In this document: piece after piece, positions 36,778-51,700 of the stretch
Layout: each line of letters opens with the position of its first letter
Numbering within the stretch: position 1 is the first letter of the stretch
Assembly (NCBI GenBank): GCA_963971305.1
Contig: OZ020317.1
Location: forward strand, 12,604,001-12,668,000
Source of the DNA: Arcuatula senhousia
Taxonomy: Eukaryota; Mollusca; Bivalvia; Mytilida; Mytilidae
Direction: 5' to 3'
DNA length: 64,000 nucleotides
Program-made: the position numbers and the translations under genes
The notes under the pieces: generated by a model
Seen by the model: the letters and a program-made list of their open reading frames with translations, nothing else
Told to the model about the DNA's origin: nothing
The model's database searches: none

Positions 36778-39700
36778 TGAAGGCAAATGATCTCCCCTGA
36801 ATGGTCAATAAATTACATGTATTATATTTGTTTGTTCAGTTAAAAACCAACAATAGTTTTGTGTCCATTGTGTCTACAACCTGTGATTTGATTGCATTGT
36901 AAGGCATTTAGAGAATAAACATTGTGTATAAATTTCATGAAAATCAAATGAGTATTGTTGGTGGGAGACAAATTGATAACACCGGAGTGACAAACGTTTG
37001 GATGACCAAAACCAAAGGGAACACACAATCCACAATGTGCTGAAACTGAACTTCATCATTTTTCCTAACAAGAGAAATATGAAAAATATACAAGGAAGGA
37101 AAAAAATAGGAGAAATATACACAGGACAAAAGCAAACTAGAATGGTGTCTTCCAGGGAAGACGTATGTCACCTGCATTTTAAAATATTCGATGAACAGGA
37201 AGTTGATAAATTACTGTCACAAAATTGCTTTACACCATATAGAACTTTAGAAGGAAGCTACATGCCAAATATCAAGAGGCTGTAACTTGTATCTGTCTAG
37301 AAAAATGCGATGAAAATTTTTGTGACACTGAAAGACGATGCAGGGTGCAGGACAACTACGAAAGATGACCGATAGTGTCAAAGTTACCCCTATAATACGT
37401 TGCAGGTGACATAAGAATTAAACCATTTTCATACACCTTTCAACAGGCTATTGAAATTGAAACATGCCAAGAGTAAAAATATAAAAAGAAAATAATTAAA
37501 AAATAAAAATCAAAAACAAATCAAAAATAGTATAATATATTGTTCACAACAGAAACCAAAATGAACATTCAAAATGAAGCAAAAAAAAATCCCAAACAAT
37601 ATATAAAATAAAAAAGGCAAAGTTTTTGATGGACAAAATTACATATAAATCTGAAATGGATAGAAAACCAAAGGCTCCAAGGAGCCTGAATTTGCTCACC
37701 TGACTTTAATGCCTTTTTTTTCATCTAAAGGGCCATAACTTCAATATTTGGGGGTCATCTGACAACATCATTTAACTTAATGCATTAAAGTGTAGAGTTC
37801 AATTAGCTGAACATTTTGGTAATCAAAAGCTGTTAATTATTTTTTACTTTTTGCCAGTGATAAGATATAAACAGTTATTTTGACATTTTAGGCACCATAA
37901 CTCCTATAAGGGGTCATTTAAAAATTCCATTTTACTGTATAATCATTTATTTTCGTGGGGATAAAATTTCACACCGTATTACCGACTTGTATCATTTTTG
38001 TTGACACCCGTTGGATACGATCACCACCCCACCGAATTATTTTTTGCCTTGGAAGGATAGAAGCTATTTTTATTTCCATTTCTTTTATTTTTGAATGAAA
38101 TTAAGGTTGTGTTTGTAGATATTATTTATTAGTTTGCAAAAAACTGCAATTTACCCCTATGTTCTATTTTCAGCCACCGCAGCAATGTTTTTTTACGACC
38201 ATAATTTTGCAGCACCCATACCGATTAACAACTGTAACAAGTTTAGTTGCAATTGTACTTTAGATGTAAAAGGAGTTAACATTTGAAAAAGTTAACGAAC
38301 GACGGACACCAAGTGATGGCAATAGCACACAAGACCCTTCTGATCAGGTGACCAAAAAACAGTATTCAAAAGGTATAAAATGGGACCAAACAAAATGGAG
38401 GAATAGAAAATCCTGGAAACGCAAACAAACTTGATCCATTTACTTACTTCTTCATCTAACAACTATCAAGCAAGCAAAAAAGAAAAGTTTACTTTGTTAT
38501 ATTTTTCAAATGTACAATTGGTCCAAACTGAATTAATACAGATTATTATTGTATCAGAATAATGCAATCCTTTTCATTGTGAACCTTCAGCTTCAAAATT
38601 TATGCAATAACATAATTTTCATGTAAAAAGTCAAATTTGAAGCTGCAGGTATTTTTTTTAATCATTCAAAGAACAGTATTTTTCCCTTCAAATTAAAGGT
38701 TTATGATCTTATTGCCCATTCGGACTTTTGACACTTGAATGCCCCATTGGTGTCTCTTAGCTTCTTATCATGTCTATAACTGGACCATTAAATAACACAC
38801 ATAATTACCTTAGTTGCTGCCCCTCCTCCCCCGGGGCTGACACCAGTAGGTGTGGGGGCCGATATAGACATGGCACCACCTCCTCCCCCACCCCCTCCAC
38901 CTCCCAGACAAACAGGAACTCCAGGCTTCAGTCCATTCAAAGCCCACATCAGACTGGCAAGGAATGCCATGGTTCCAAGTATAGCTCCCATGACGGCTCC
39001 AGCTCGAGCTCCACCAGCGCCACCAGGTGTCACTGGGATTGGTCCAGCACCACTTCCTGTCAGTCCAGAGGTAATTGGAGGTCCGCCTCCACTTCCCCCA
39101 CCGCTGCCACCAGAAAAGCCACCTGGGCCTCCAACACCGACGTTTGTTCCCCCTCCAGGGCCTCCTCCTGCTCCGGGGACTACGACCCCTCCTCCTCCTA
39201 TATCACTGGGGACTGCAAAAGGTCCTCCCTCAGGTGGTAAGGGGAATCTTGGTGGTGCTGTTGGTTTCCTAAAGGAAAATGAAATGTAATTTATAATGTT
39301 CTATCTTTCAGTTAAAATTTCTTACATTTGTCAAACACTACTTAAGACCTTAGTTTGTATCATTTAGAGATTCATTTGATTCTTTTACTTTTAAGCTAAA
39401 CCGTTCTCTTCAATTTCTAATTTACTTTGGCATTTCAACTTTGCATAGAGCATCTCTGATGAGTCATTTGTAGTTGAAACATGCATTATCCACAACAAAA
39501 AAGTTGTGAAACTTTTTGATGCTTTAAAAATAGTCACCACTTTATATGCTTTGTGGATTTCATTGGTCAGTATAAAACAGAAATGTGAAATGTTTTGAAT
39601 AGGGCCACGCCGAATTAATTCCTTGTTCGTGGGACCGCCCGCATGTGAAATTGTTTTCTTCAGAAAAAAATATTAATTTCTTCCGCCTGCATTTACCAGA

Positions 39701-42700
39701 AACCCGCCCGCGTCCGGAGCTGTAAGTTGTGAAAAAAATTGTTTTTTCTCCACGTGAAAAAAAATCTGTCTTTTGCAAAGTTAAACAAACGTTAATTTGC
39801 TGATTTTCATCAAAGTGCTTCAATAAACTTGACTTTGTTTTGTCTAATCACTTGTTAGTTCAGTTTAGTGCTCCAATATTGGAGATACATTCAGGATAAA
39901 AGACGTTTAACTTAAACGGTTGAAATGCCGTTTCATTACCCTCAAACAAAACACTCCGATGAAAACAATCAAATCTGTTGAGTATTGTTACGAAATACGG
40001 CAATTGCCTGTCAAATGGAAGACTCTTACATTGATCAGTTTAGATACATACAAGGGATGTCATACAAGATGTATAGTTGCCCCCTTTATTGATAGATTCA
40101 AGTACCTGTGGTATCTTACCTCAGATGTCCTGTGAGTTTTAACAACAACATGGTTCGAATTAAAAGTATTAGAACAATCCCTAACTTATGCGTATTTTTG
40201 TGTGTGTTTTTTTATTGTGAATAAAGAAAGGAAGTTGTGTTCCTTTTAAAGTCATGCCTTGCCAGCAAGATTTGGGGACATAGTCATACTTGTTTAGTGT
40301 AATTTAGACTGTCTATTGGTCTGCCAGTAATTAATGATAGAAAGCCAAGACAGTATGAATTCAGCGAGAAAAACAACTCCAGACAATTCATTCCAGCTTA
40401 AATAATTAATTAATCAATTGTTAAAGCCATAAAACCCTAAGAACAGGCATTTGTTATACTTTAAATAGAATTTTTTAAATATTTCAGTTATTATCTTCAA
40501 AAATAAAAATAATCGCTCGCTCACATCAATTTAACATTAAAAACAAAAACAAAAACTTTTTAAAAATTTAAAAACAAGTCGCTTGCCTCAAGAAAAACCA
40601 GTCGCTCCAAAAAAAACCAGTCCGCTTTCGGAAATTTTTTTAATAAAAATCATTTCGCTCGCTCGCTCCTTTTTTTAAAAGTCAAAATCCAAAGAACAAG
40701 AAATTAATTCTGTGTGGCCTAATGTTCTATTATTTTCCATTCATAAGTTCCACAGAAGAGATTTCTTGTACCTCCTTAAATTTGAATACTGTGGATTCTT
40801 TTATTTTCATGGGTACTTATATTTGTGGTTTGAGGGTAAAGGATCCTTTTGTGGTTTCTTATTGTTTTGAAGTCTGCAAAAATAATACTTAACAAATCAA
40901 TGTAATATTTCCTGTTCCTGGGGAATCAAATTTGTGGGTCAAGCCCGCCCATGAAAACAACAAAAAATTGATAACCCATGAATATGCATGAAACTACAGT
41001 AGTTATCTTTAGAGAGCCAGGTTATTTAAACTTAAAATGAATTGCCATAAATTGAAGATTTTCATGAAATTTGGTACCTTGTGAACTTCATGAAAATAAG
41101 CTGGTTAATAATATACTAACACTTTCTTGATGAGGACATAGCCTGGTTTTCCATTAGTAATAACATTGTAAGTTCCCCTCCATGAGGCTCCTGTTGAAGA
41201 TTCACCTAGGTCAATGAACCTGTTGTTCATGTAGAAGGCGCCTAAGAATGAAAGAAAAACAAAACACATTGAGATAAGAGATAAAAACACTAGAATGGCA
41301 GTTCTCCATGGAAGTTGTTGCCTGTGTCTTAAAATATTGGATAAACAGGAAGTAGATGAATTACGAGAATAAAATTGCTTTACACCTAACAGTACTATAG
41401 GAGAAAGCAACCTGCCAAATATCAAGAAGCTGTAATATGTAGCTGCTGGGAAAACTGTGAGGGAATTTTTTGTGACGCTGCATGATGCAGGACGATGCCG
41501 CAAGACAACGGATGGTGCCAAAGTAACCCCTATATGTCACTTTGCAACATTTTGCAGGCAATGTAATAATGAAGAAATGTCTGTGAAAATAATTTTCATA
41601 AATCAAATGCAATTTTAAAATTCACAATGGGAAACAGCCAGCAGCAATGTGACCAGATGTCGCTGCACAAACTGTTTTGCAATTGCCTCAGTCCTAAAAT
41701 GGTTAAAAAAGACCCCCTTAAAAAAGACCCCCTTCTGGATATGAAAACAATGAGTACAAGCATTAACTTTGATCTCTGACTTAGGATAGGTTCATATGAA
41801 TGGTTAAAAAAAATCTATGCTTGTACCAAACCATTTACTAAAGAATAATAAAAAGCTACGCCGAGCGCAGCATGATACGACCGCAACAAGTTGAACCCTG
41901 TACGTTGGAGGCCCAGTATGGATAGTCCATTGCTTTGGTCACATGAAGCCCATGGTGGACTTACAAAAAAGCTTTTTGACACATGCATCCTGTGGTGGAC
42001 TTAAAAATGCATTTTTGACACATTTATATTTACATCAACATCTAATACAAAAAGCCTTATTTATATACATATATCAATTTACAATTTTGGCCCTTTGACC
42101 CCTAATTTCTCAAAAACGGTAAAAATATTGCAAATCCGATCATAAATAAGGCAGAAATATTCACAAGGAATCCAATGAAAAAACGATTTTGAAAATCGGA
42201 CCACAAATAAAAAAGTTGATTTTATGGGCATGGCTTGTCTTTACCCCCCCTGTAGCAATGTAATGGTGAAATACATATCAAAATCATTGACACATTCAGT
42301 AGATAGAATTTAATGATGAATTCAATAAAAAAAGAATTTTCAAAATTGAATCAATGATAAACATTCTACAACAGGTTTGTCAATACACCCGTTTTAGCCC
42401 TTTTTTCTAAAACAGAAGGGACCGCAAACCCCAAATACAAAACCAACATTCCTTTAGTGGATATAATCATCATATCAAAACTTCATAACAATTGGCAGGC
42501 CCACTACAACTTAATTTTGGGTTTAAAACTATTTGCCTTGACAAACTTTTAAAAACGGTGTTTTTGGCCCCTTTGACCCCTAATTTCTCAAAAACGGTAA
42601 GAGATATTGCAAAACCGATTGAAAAACACAGGCAGGGATTTTCACAAGGATTCCAATGAAAAAAAGATTTTAAAAATCGGACCACAAATAAAAAAGTCAA

Positions 42701-45700
42701 TTTTTGGGGTGTGGCCCATTTTTGACCCCCAGTAGCAATGTAACGGTACAAGAAACATCAACGCCGTTGATACATTTTGTTGACAGAATTTATTGAGGAA
42801 TACAATAAAAAAAGAATGATCAAAATCGGATGAAAATTAAACATTCAACAGACGTTTTGTCAATATACCCATTTTTGCCCCTTTTTTCTTAAACGGTAGG
42901 GGCCAGAAACCCCAAATGCGATACCAACCTTCCTTTAGTGGTTATAAACATCATATCAAAATTTTATAACAATTGGTTAACTAAAACTAAAGTTATCGCA
43001 CGGAAACCAAAGTGTCTACAGACGACGACAACGCCAACGACAACGACGACATCGCCATAACATAATACGATCGCAAAAATTTTGCGGTCGTATAAAAATT
43101 GGTCAAAGACAGAAATGGCCGGATTTCGTTTAACAAGAAGTAGGTGAGTGACAGATCTGAAATCACATCCCATATTATGGGAGCCTATGTTGATGCTGCA
43201 TACCAAATATCAAGAGGCTGTAATTAGTAGTTGCTAAGAAAACTGTTACGAAAATTTTCTACTATTGGACATTATTGTCAAAAATTAACTTAGTGGGTAA
43301 ACAGGAAGTAGATGAGCGACAGACCTGAAATCGCATCCCACATTATGGGACCTCACCCTGATTCTGTATACCAAATATCAAGTGGCTAAGAAAAACAGTT
43401 GCTGAGAAAACTGTAATGAAAATTTTCTACTATTGGACATTATTGTCAAAATTAACTAAGTCGGTAAACAGGAAGTAGGTGAGCGACAGACATGAAATCA
43501 CATCCCACATTATGGGACCCTACCCTGATGCTGTATACCAAATATCAAGTGGCTGTGATAAGTAGTTGCTGAGAAAAGTGTTATGAAAATTTCTTCCCCG
43601 CCCGCCCGACATTCACCATTTTATAACCCGGATTTTTCACTCCGTGAAATCCGGCCAAAAATGTTTTGTTTTTATTTATTATATATTTTTGGGGCCATTT
43701 AGCATAATTTTTTTAGGAGTCTAGACACCTTGTTTTTTACCCTTGAAGATTTATTTTTGTTTTTATTTTAACTATAAACTTACCTCCTATAATTCCAGTG
43801 AATGGGTTCATCACGTTACCGCTGCCATCCATTCGTCCTCCCAAATATACATATTTCACTTCATTGAATACAGAATGACTTGCTAAAAATAGAAATACAA
43901 GTCTTAATGTTTGATCAATAGTTGAATTACACAGAAAATGAATGACCAAAAATTTTATTATCACAGTCATTTTGTAGCATGTCATATAGTACCATATAGA
44001 AAATTCGGGGATTTTTAACAAAGTTAGTTGGTATCAAATAAATTCAAGCAATTCATATTTTAGCAGAATGAAAACCGAAACTCAAAAGGCCACCTGATTT
44101 TTACTATACAATAACATTGCTTACTCTTTTTATATAATATATGGATATAAAGTATACCCTCTCCCCCTAACCCTATCCCCTGAAACTTTTCTCTGTTTAT
44201 AAATTTTGAAAAAAGTTCAAATTACATTATTCATCATTGCCTAGTCCAACATTTAAAAGACAATTGCACTAAAACTATATCATTCAGCTTACATACATGG
44301 GTCATAGACAGGGACATTTTCAACTTATGCACCCCCTGGATCTGATTCCAGCTTCCCTTACTTTGTTTTTATTTTACCCCTGCATTTTTGTACCTAAGTT
44401 CTCTATATCATGCCACTGTCCCTTTTATCAATGCTCCCCCCATAACCCCAAATCCTTGTCCCCTACTCCTTCCCATTATAACCACATGCTCAATATATTA
44501 TTTTGTCATAACTGTAAACACAGAGAAATGTTTATATATCTTTTGCACTGTAGTTCAAAACACCAGCATACCAAGACTGTTAGGATATACATGCACAAAA
44601 AAAGTTCTAAAACTGTGACAATTTTGAAGGTATTTGATTTTTTAAGCCATCTTCACATCTTCCTACTAAATATCATTGAACTTGCATATATAAGCCCTTC
44701 TTGCATTGATTAACTGACTGAGAAAAACCAAAACAAAACCTGAACTATATTGCCTCAATAGGGTCAGATCGAAAAGTATTAAAAAAGGGTGCTCCAACTC
44801 GAGTCCAGAACTTAAGGAGGAATTCAGATTAATCTTTTACAATTTTTGCCAAACATTTGAATCAAAGCAATATAATTTTCCAAGAAAAGAGGTTCAAACC
44901 CCAGTAGCCCCCCCCCCCAACCCCCCTCCGCATCCGGCACTTCACAGCCAATGTTGATAAATGCTGTCAAATTCACTAACTTTATATATACCCATAAGTG
45001 CATATATTTTTTAACCATATTGTGATAAAATATATTTTGACAAACATTGCCTAGACAACTAATCATACAGTGAATGCATCATTCCAAATGAATATGTATC
45101 AAAAACACAACAAACTGATGACCTTGAACCTTGATCTATGACCCCAATCTTACCTGTAAGATTTAAAATTTCTAACAAACACGAAAAAAACAATAATACA
45201 TGTAAATGAGCAAATATAATATTGTATATGTATCACAAAACTTAAAAAAAAAAAAAATAAATACTACAATATTTGTATGCAACAGGGATTAGTTAGCATT
45301 GAATGGGTCTATTCAAGAAACTAGAATCATCGCAGTCTTCCATGGAAAACGTTTGTCATCTTTGTCTTAAAATTCTCAGTAAACAGGCAGTTGACGAGTT
45401 ACGGCTATAAGATTGCTTTACACTATAAAGTATTTTATGAGAAAACTAAATACCAAATATCAAGAGGCTGTGTCATGTTGTTGCCTGGAAAAATAAGACA
45501 GGACGCTGGATGACACAAGACGACGGTAAGTATCAAAGTGATCCTATATGTCACTTTGCAACATGTTGCAGGCAACATAATAAATGAATGGGAGGTGTGG
45601 GATGGAAGGCACTCTTTTCTAGATCCAACCAACTATACAGTCATATGGCAATTTTGCGACAAAAAAATGAGAATAAAATATTTTTATGAACTCCTTTCTC

Positions 45701-48700
45701 CATCTTTAAATGTTTAAGATGCCTCCCCTTGTATAAGCTGTTTCAAATAGTTTTAAAGCATTTAAGTAAATAAGATATTCCATTCCACAATGTAAACTTA
45801 TGCTATTCAGACTCCTTACAAAATGAAATGACAGCTAGGCATTCATTGAACAATTTGAACGACCTGCCTATTTTTGTAAAAGAAACAAGACAAGATTAAA
45901 GTGCTATCCATCACAAGACGGAGCATCTATCAACACTGACGACTAAGGATTGTGGGTAATTTCCCCGAATTCAGGGATTGTATATTTCCCATAATATATA
46001 GAGGTCAGTATTGATAGACGCTCCCTTTGGTGATAGATTGGATCAAAGTGAACAAATATAGCGGCTTTTTAAGAGAGATGAAAAATTTTCTTAATTTTTT
46101 TTTGAAAAAAAAATACACTTCATTTTCAAATAAGCAAGAAATTTCTTCTACAAAATATTTTCTAACTACTTAAGATTAAACTTCTAGGATCAACAAAACA
46201 CAACAATATAATAAAACAAAATCTGTCAAAGTCAAATTTGGCCAGATTCGTTAAACAAAAAGTAGGTGAGCAACAGACCTGAAATTGAATCCCCCCGGGT
46301 TGGACCCCACTCTGATGCTGTATAGCAAAAATCAAGTGGCTGTGATGAGTAGTTGCTGAGAAAACTGTTATGCAAATTTCTTCACCGCAGCCCGCCATTT
46401 ACCATTTTATACCTGAGGTTTTTCACTCCGTGAAATCCGGCCAAAAATTCATCAATCCATAAAAAGGATTTTTATTACCTTGATGGGCATTTGTAGTTTG
46501 TTCTCCATCAACGACCAAAAACGCTCCATCAGCCGTTCGTGTAAACTGGACCACATGATATTTCCCATCATTCAACCTTGCAGCGTCGAATCTCATGTCC
46601 TGTACGCCACTTCCTGTATTATATTGTCCCACAAGGTAGCCATTTTCAAGTCGTAGTTCAATAAACTCATTGGCGCCACCGCTGTCGATTCTCATGAGGA
46701 TACCGTTTGGTTCATCAGTCATGAAACCGAAGGCGATTTTATCCTCGTTGGAGTTCTGTGGATTAATCAGGTCATACTTGATGACGCCATATTGTTTGTT
46801 AACAAGGTTTTTGTTGAAGTATACACCAACAGGATCTAAAATAATAGCATAAGATTGATTTATTGAAATTAAATTGCTATAAACTCTATCAATGTTCAAA
46901 AGACCTGCAGGTGCATTTTCTGATATTGTAATTCTTTTTTTTTCAGGTAAACTGAATGTAGATATATTATAGATATGCATTGATTTGTTTCATTTGTTTT
47001 TGGGTTATAGTACTGTATCAAAAGTGTGTTTCAAATCTACATTCAGTATTATATCTAATAAATGATAACATATTAGGGCTGTTCCATTTAAATTTACATG
47101 GGACAAGGGATGCAGTTTTTAAATTTTTCTGTTAGTGGGGGGTTGAAATGCATTTTTTTGTGGATGTGTAATGATTTTTTTTATATTGGTGGGGGGTCTT
47201 GAACAAAGTGCATCCCCCTCCCGAACATCAATATAAATGGAACAGCCCTTAGCAATGGTAAGAATACTTTAAGGGGGCTCTAAAAAGGATACCCCAGCTC
47301 ATATTGTAGTCTTTATTAGATACAACATATTGTACTCTTTATTAGAAAAAAAAATTCTCCCCCGAATGATATCAAACAGCAAATAATATTACTTCATTCT
47401 TATCTTTATATGATGGACTTCATGTAAAGTTTCATCAATATCCATATATGCAGTGTAGGAGGAGTTGCACTTAAAAGATATGTAGACAGGCTGACTAAGA
47501 GGTATGAATAATTTTTATTCAACGCAACTTACAATCAGGACATCTTGGACCAAAATACCCAGTAAGATCACAAATACACTAAGAAGCGCTAACACTGGGT
47601 AAACAGAAGACACCTCTGTGAGGTAACATATTCACAAGAGGGTGCAAAGAATATCTAATTTTTGTATATTAGTCGAAACATTTTCAACCAGAATATATAT
47701 AGCCAAATATTTACTAGGGGGAGGGGGCAACTTACAATCGAGACATCTAGGACCAAAATACCCAGTAAGGTCACAAATACACTGAAGAGTGCTATCACTT
47801 GGTACAAAGAAGGGGGTGTTATTGTTTAACTTACAATCGAGACATCTAGGACCAAAATACCCAATTAGGTCACAATTACACTGAGGCGTGCTAACACTTG
47901 GAACACAGAAGACACCTCTGTGAGGTCACACATTCACTAGGGGGATGTTTAATTGTTTAACTTACAATCGAGACATCTCGGACCAAAATACCCAGTTAGG
48001 TCACAAATACACTGAGGAGTGCTAACACTCGGTACACAGACTCCACCATTGGCACAAATATCAGCTGCACAAGTCTTAATATCTGCAAAACGAAAGACAA
48101 ATCAATTTAAGAGGTTTTGAAATATGTTTTGGTTTTGCTAGACCTCAATCAATTTTTGCCTATTAATCTAAGTGTAATTTGAAAGAATTTTTGCTGGACC
48201 TCAGAAAATTCTGATTGACAAATAGGCAGGTCTGCCACATTTCAAAATGTCTGAATTCAATATTTTAAATTTGGTTTTGCATGTAGGTAGTTATCTCCCT
48301 TGATGCTAAACAAATTCATTGTCTGTGAAAATTCAGTTGCAAAAGCCTTTTCTCCTAGGGCTATACCATTAATTATTAGATGAGGGATTGGAAGGAACTT
48401 TATATATTTTAAATAGGTCCTGGGATAAATTATGTTGACTTTTATTATTCCTTATTATAAATTTTATATAAATTTGTGTGCCTTCCAACCCCCCATATAA
48501 TCATTTATGGAATAGCCCTTATGAATAAATTCAAAATTTTAACCATGCCTTTACAAACAGTTGACTAAAATCTCTGGATAAATTTGATATCTTAACAGCT
48601 TGGCAAGCCTTGCTATTACAATTATCACATTAATCTTGCATGTTAGAAATTCCATAACTTTTCCACTCAATGATCATGCTGAAGTACCTATAATATTTTA

Positions 48701-51700
48701 TAACAGATTAAAAACAAGAATATGTCCTTTGGCCATAATACGTCATCTTGCAATAATTTAGACGAACAGATGAACAGACCTGACTACTATATGCCCCTAC
48801 TTTTGTGGATGGGGCATATAAAAAATAATGACAGTATCTTACCGGTGCATTGATTGAGCACTGCGTCCTGATTGGTTGATGTTGACATCAGGTCAGGTGA
48901 CCTGCCATTCAAATTCATGGAAGCCATACATCCCATGAATCCCTTGCGTGACTGGATATTGGCCGATACAATTGAATCTTGGAACATTGTAGACGGCAAT
49001 CCTCCTATGTAAAGGAACCCAGTCAGATCAATTTCCTGGTTCCCTGGCATTTCAACGCTACGTGTGGTGCCGTCAACGGAAACTTTGAATACAGATTTTC
49101 CACCTTGTTTCATTTGATGGACATCAACCAAATGCCATTTATTATCGTTAATCTTTTCAGGGGTTGCAACAACAGTTCTCTGGGTGTTGTAACCATTATT
49201 GAAAACAAAATTCAAATACCCATCAACAATTTCCGTGGCGATGAATTTATTACCAGGTCCTTTTCCATAGAGGATGACACCTGAGTCCTCTTTTGTCTTG
49301 AAGTTAAAAACCATACGGTTGAACTTTTGACCCATGAAGGACGGAGGAAGCTGTGAATATACATCAAAGGTCGTAAAGGTGAAAGGTCGATAAATGAACT
49401 TGTTTACATCGTTTGGGTTTGTGATCCAGAAAATACTGAAATCATTATCAGGGTATCTGTCTCTGAGGTCTTTGAAAACATCACCGCCATTCCAATAGAA
49501 ATTTTGCATGAGACCTAGGTAGTTTGGATGGTCTGTTGAAGAAAAGCCGGAATCGCCAACGCCACCTAGATATATCTTGTCGTAGCGGAGATAGAAATTC
49601 TCACCAGCAATTGTTTCTGGATAAAGAAATAAAATTTGTGTTTAGGATTTTGATTTATTTTTTCTAAAACCTGCCTACATGTACTAAAACATTTTGATAA
49701 CATTTTTTTTTTCAGTGTAAAATGTAAATGTTAAGTAATTCAAATAACAAAACAAGATGTAATTCTTCTGAATTTTTCTAGATAAAAATTTCATAAAATA
49801 TGATTGAAAATTGTTCACTTTAATATATTATTATGTGTGTATAACATTTACAGATACTATTTACCACTTTTAATTTTTGCTGGTTTTTGTTTTTGTGAGT
49901 TGCCAATTACCTGGAAAAAAGCAAAAATTAGATACCCATGAAAAAAAAACTTATACGGTATGCAAACCACAAAAAATTAATACCACCCAAAAATAAATGA
50001 ATCTGCAATAATTCACCTTTCTTAGGAGGATCTGAGTCAATACTGAGCTCCAGCTCGTTGCCCCTTCGTTTTATACGTAGAGTGTGCCACTCATTATCGT
50101 TTAGATCTGATCCGATATAAAATTCCTGCAAAGATAAACATGAAACAATTTTTAAACTCCTGATTTGTAGGTTAAATTTTCTCTGTCTAGTTTAATGGTT
50201 ATTAAACTATATTTTCCTACCAAGTCAAAATTTTTAACAATTTAGAAGAATATTTTGAAGGCCAATAAATGTAATTATAAACTAATGTCTGATGGATCTG
50301 CACACTTTCGAATGTGTGCTTTCTCAAATACATGTGCATGTAGTATCAAATTACTGGAGAATTTGGGACAGATAGATAGTGGACAGACAGACAGACAAAT
50401 GGACAAAGTGAAACTATAGGTCTTCCACATCTCATTGAGGGGACTTGAATATGCTAGCTATTTCAATTTAATTACTTTAATATGATGAGCTAAATAAAAC
50501 ATGCTAATAACACTTTAAATACTAAAGACCTATTTTTCATTAAATCACAGGGACTTGCTCAATGTTTTGTTTTTCCGTACTGCACATTGACTCTTAACAA
50601 AATATTGATAGAAGGGAGCAAATTCATGTGATTCAATTGCATTGTTTGGATGATTTGTATCATTGGTCATTTTATCCACCAATACCTCAACTAATATGTT
50701 ACTTCTACCTCTAAATAATAGTTGATACAATACCATAAGTTGATGGTAAAACTTTTCACTTTTCTTAAAATTTTTCTTGTTACATATCATAAAATTTTCA
50801 AATTCCTATTAAAGACATGGTGAAAAATTGTACAATCAATATATGTACATATACATGCCATGCATGCAGTAGCACTATGTTATAGATTTTTTTCTACAAA
50901 TCAAAACATACTTATACTTGCTTGATATGTTAAAGTACAAGTTATTGATAAACATTATAACTATGTGGTTAATTCTGATAGACTATAATATGTGCAGTGT
51001 TATAAAGCTACATGCAACTACATACAGCAAGAGTTATCTTCCCTTTTATAAAGGAGACATATCTCCCATTTTTATTTCTATCTTGATAAAACTTGAAACG
51101 CTGTCAATATTAAATGTATGAGATAAAAAGATGCAACATATTAAAGAGAGTTTGTATGTGTTTAAACAGTTCACCAAAAAAAGTTAATAGATAAAGCTGC
51201 AACTACTGGTATGACTGTTGTATTTGGCCTTTTAAGATATGTTACCAGATACAAGGCATTTAGAAGGAAAGCTGAAATACAATGGTGAACTAAAACAGAC
51301 TGTTTAAAACAATTTAAGTATGTTAAATGCAACCTAAGGTAAAATTGTGTACAAAGAAAGATAACTCTTGCTGATTTTGTGAACAATGTTAGAAATAAAT
51401 CTCCTTTCTAATTTATTAACAGGAAAAAAGAAAACTAGCAATCTTTAGAAAAAACATATTTTTGGAGACGAAATAATTGTGCTCAAAGGGTAGATAACTC
51501 TGTGTGAAAGGGGAGACAACAACTAAAGAGATGACGAAAAAAGGGGGAGGGTACTTACTTGAGGATCATCAGCGGACATAAGATGTCTTTTTATCCTCTG
51601 ATTGCAGTAACAGAAATTAATATAAGCATTACACAAAATGCACATACACATGCTAAATAACATAATAGAACTAAAATGTGTGAAATTTGGATAAATTATA

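Larger units (their letters stand above)
34681..38447. other. Long gene A intron (holds one candidate microexon)
   Basis: Apart from the microexon 36590-36625 it contains a truncated TIR element (34934-35030), a copy of the AAAAATGGCTCGATT family (about 35190-35402), a 22-base poly-C run (36744-36765), a copy of the gtgtcttccagggaa family (about 37143-37405) and the element at 37668-38356. Confidence 0.55.

Noticed and set aside
38770..39289. Plus-strand frames of 145 and 156 residues rich in Pro and Ser
   Set aside because: Antisense shadows of the Gly/Pro-rich gene A exon p.
41122..41612. Upstream extensions of the exon o frame (up to 138 residues)
   Set aside because: The extra sequence belongs to a dispersed repeat and the intron; the acceptor at 41242-41243 and the phase of exon n define the exon.
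44297..44713. 138-residue plus-strand frame
   Set aside because: No domain, no splice support, lies in an intron of the opposite strand, and the composition fits random AT-rich DNA.
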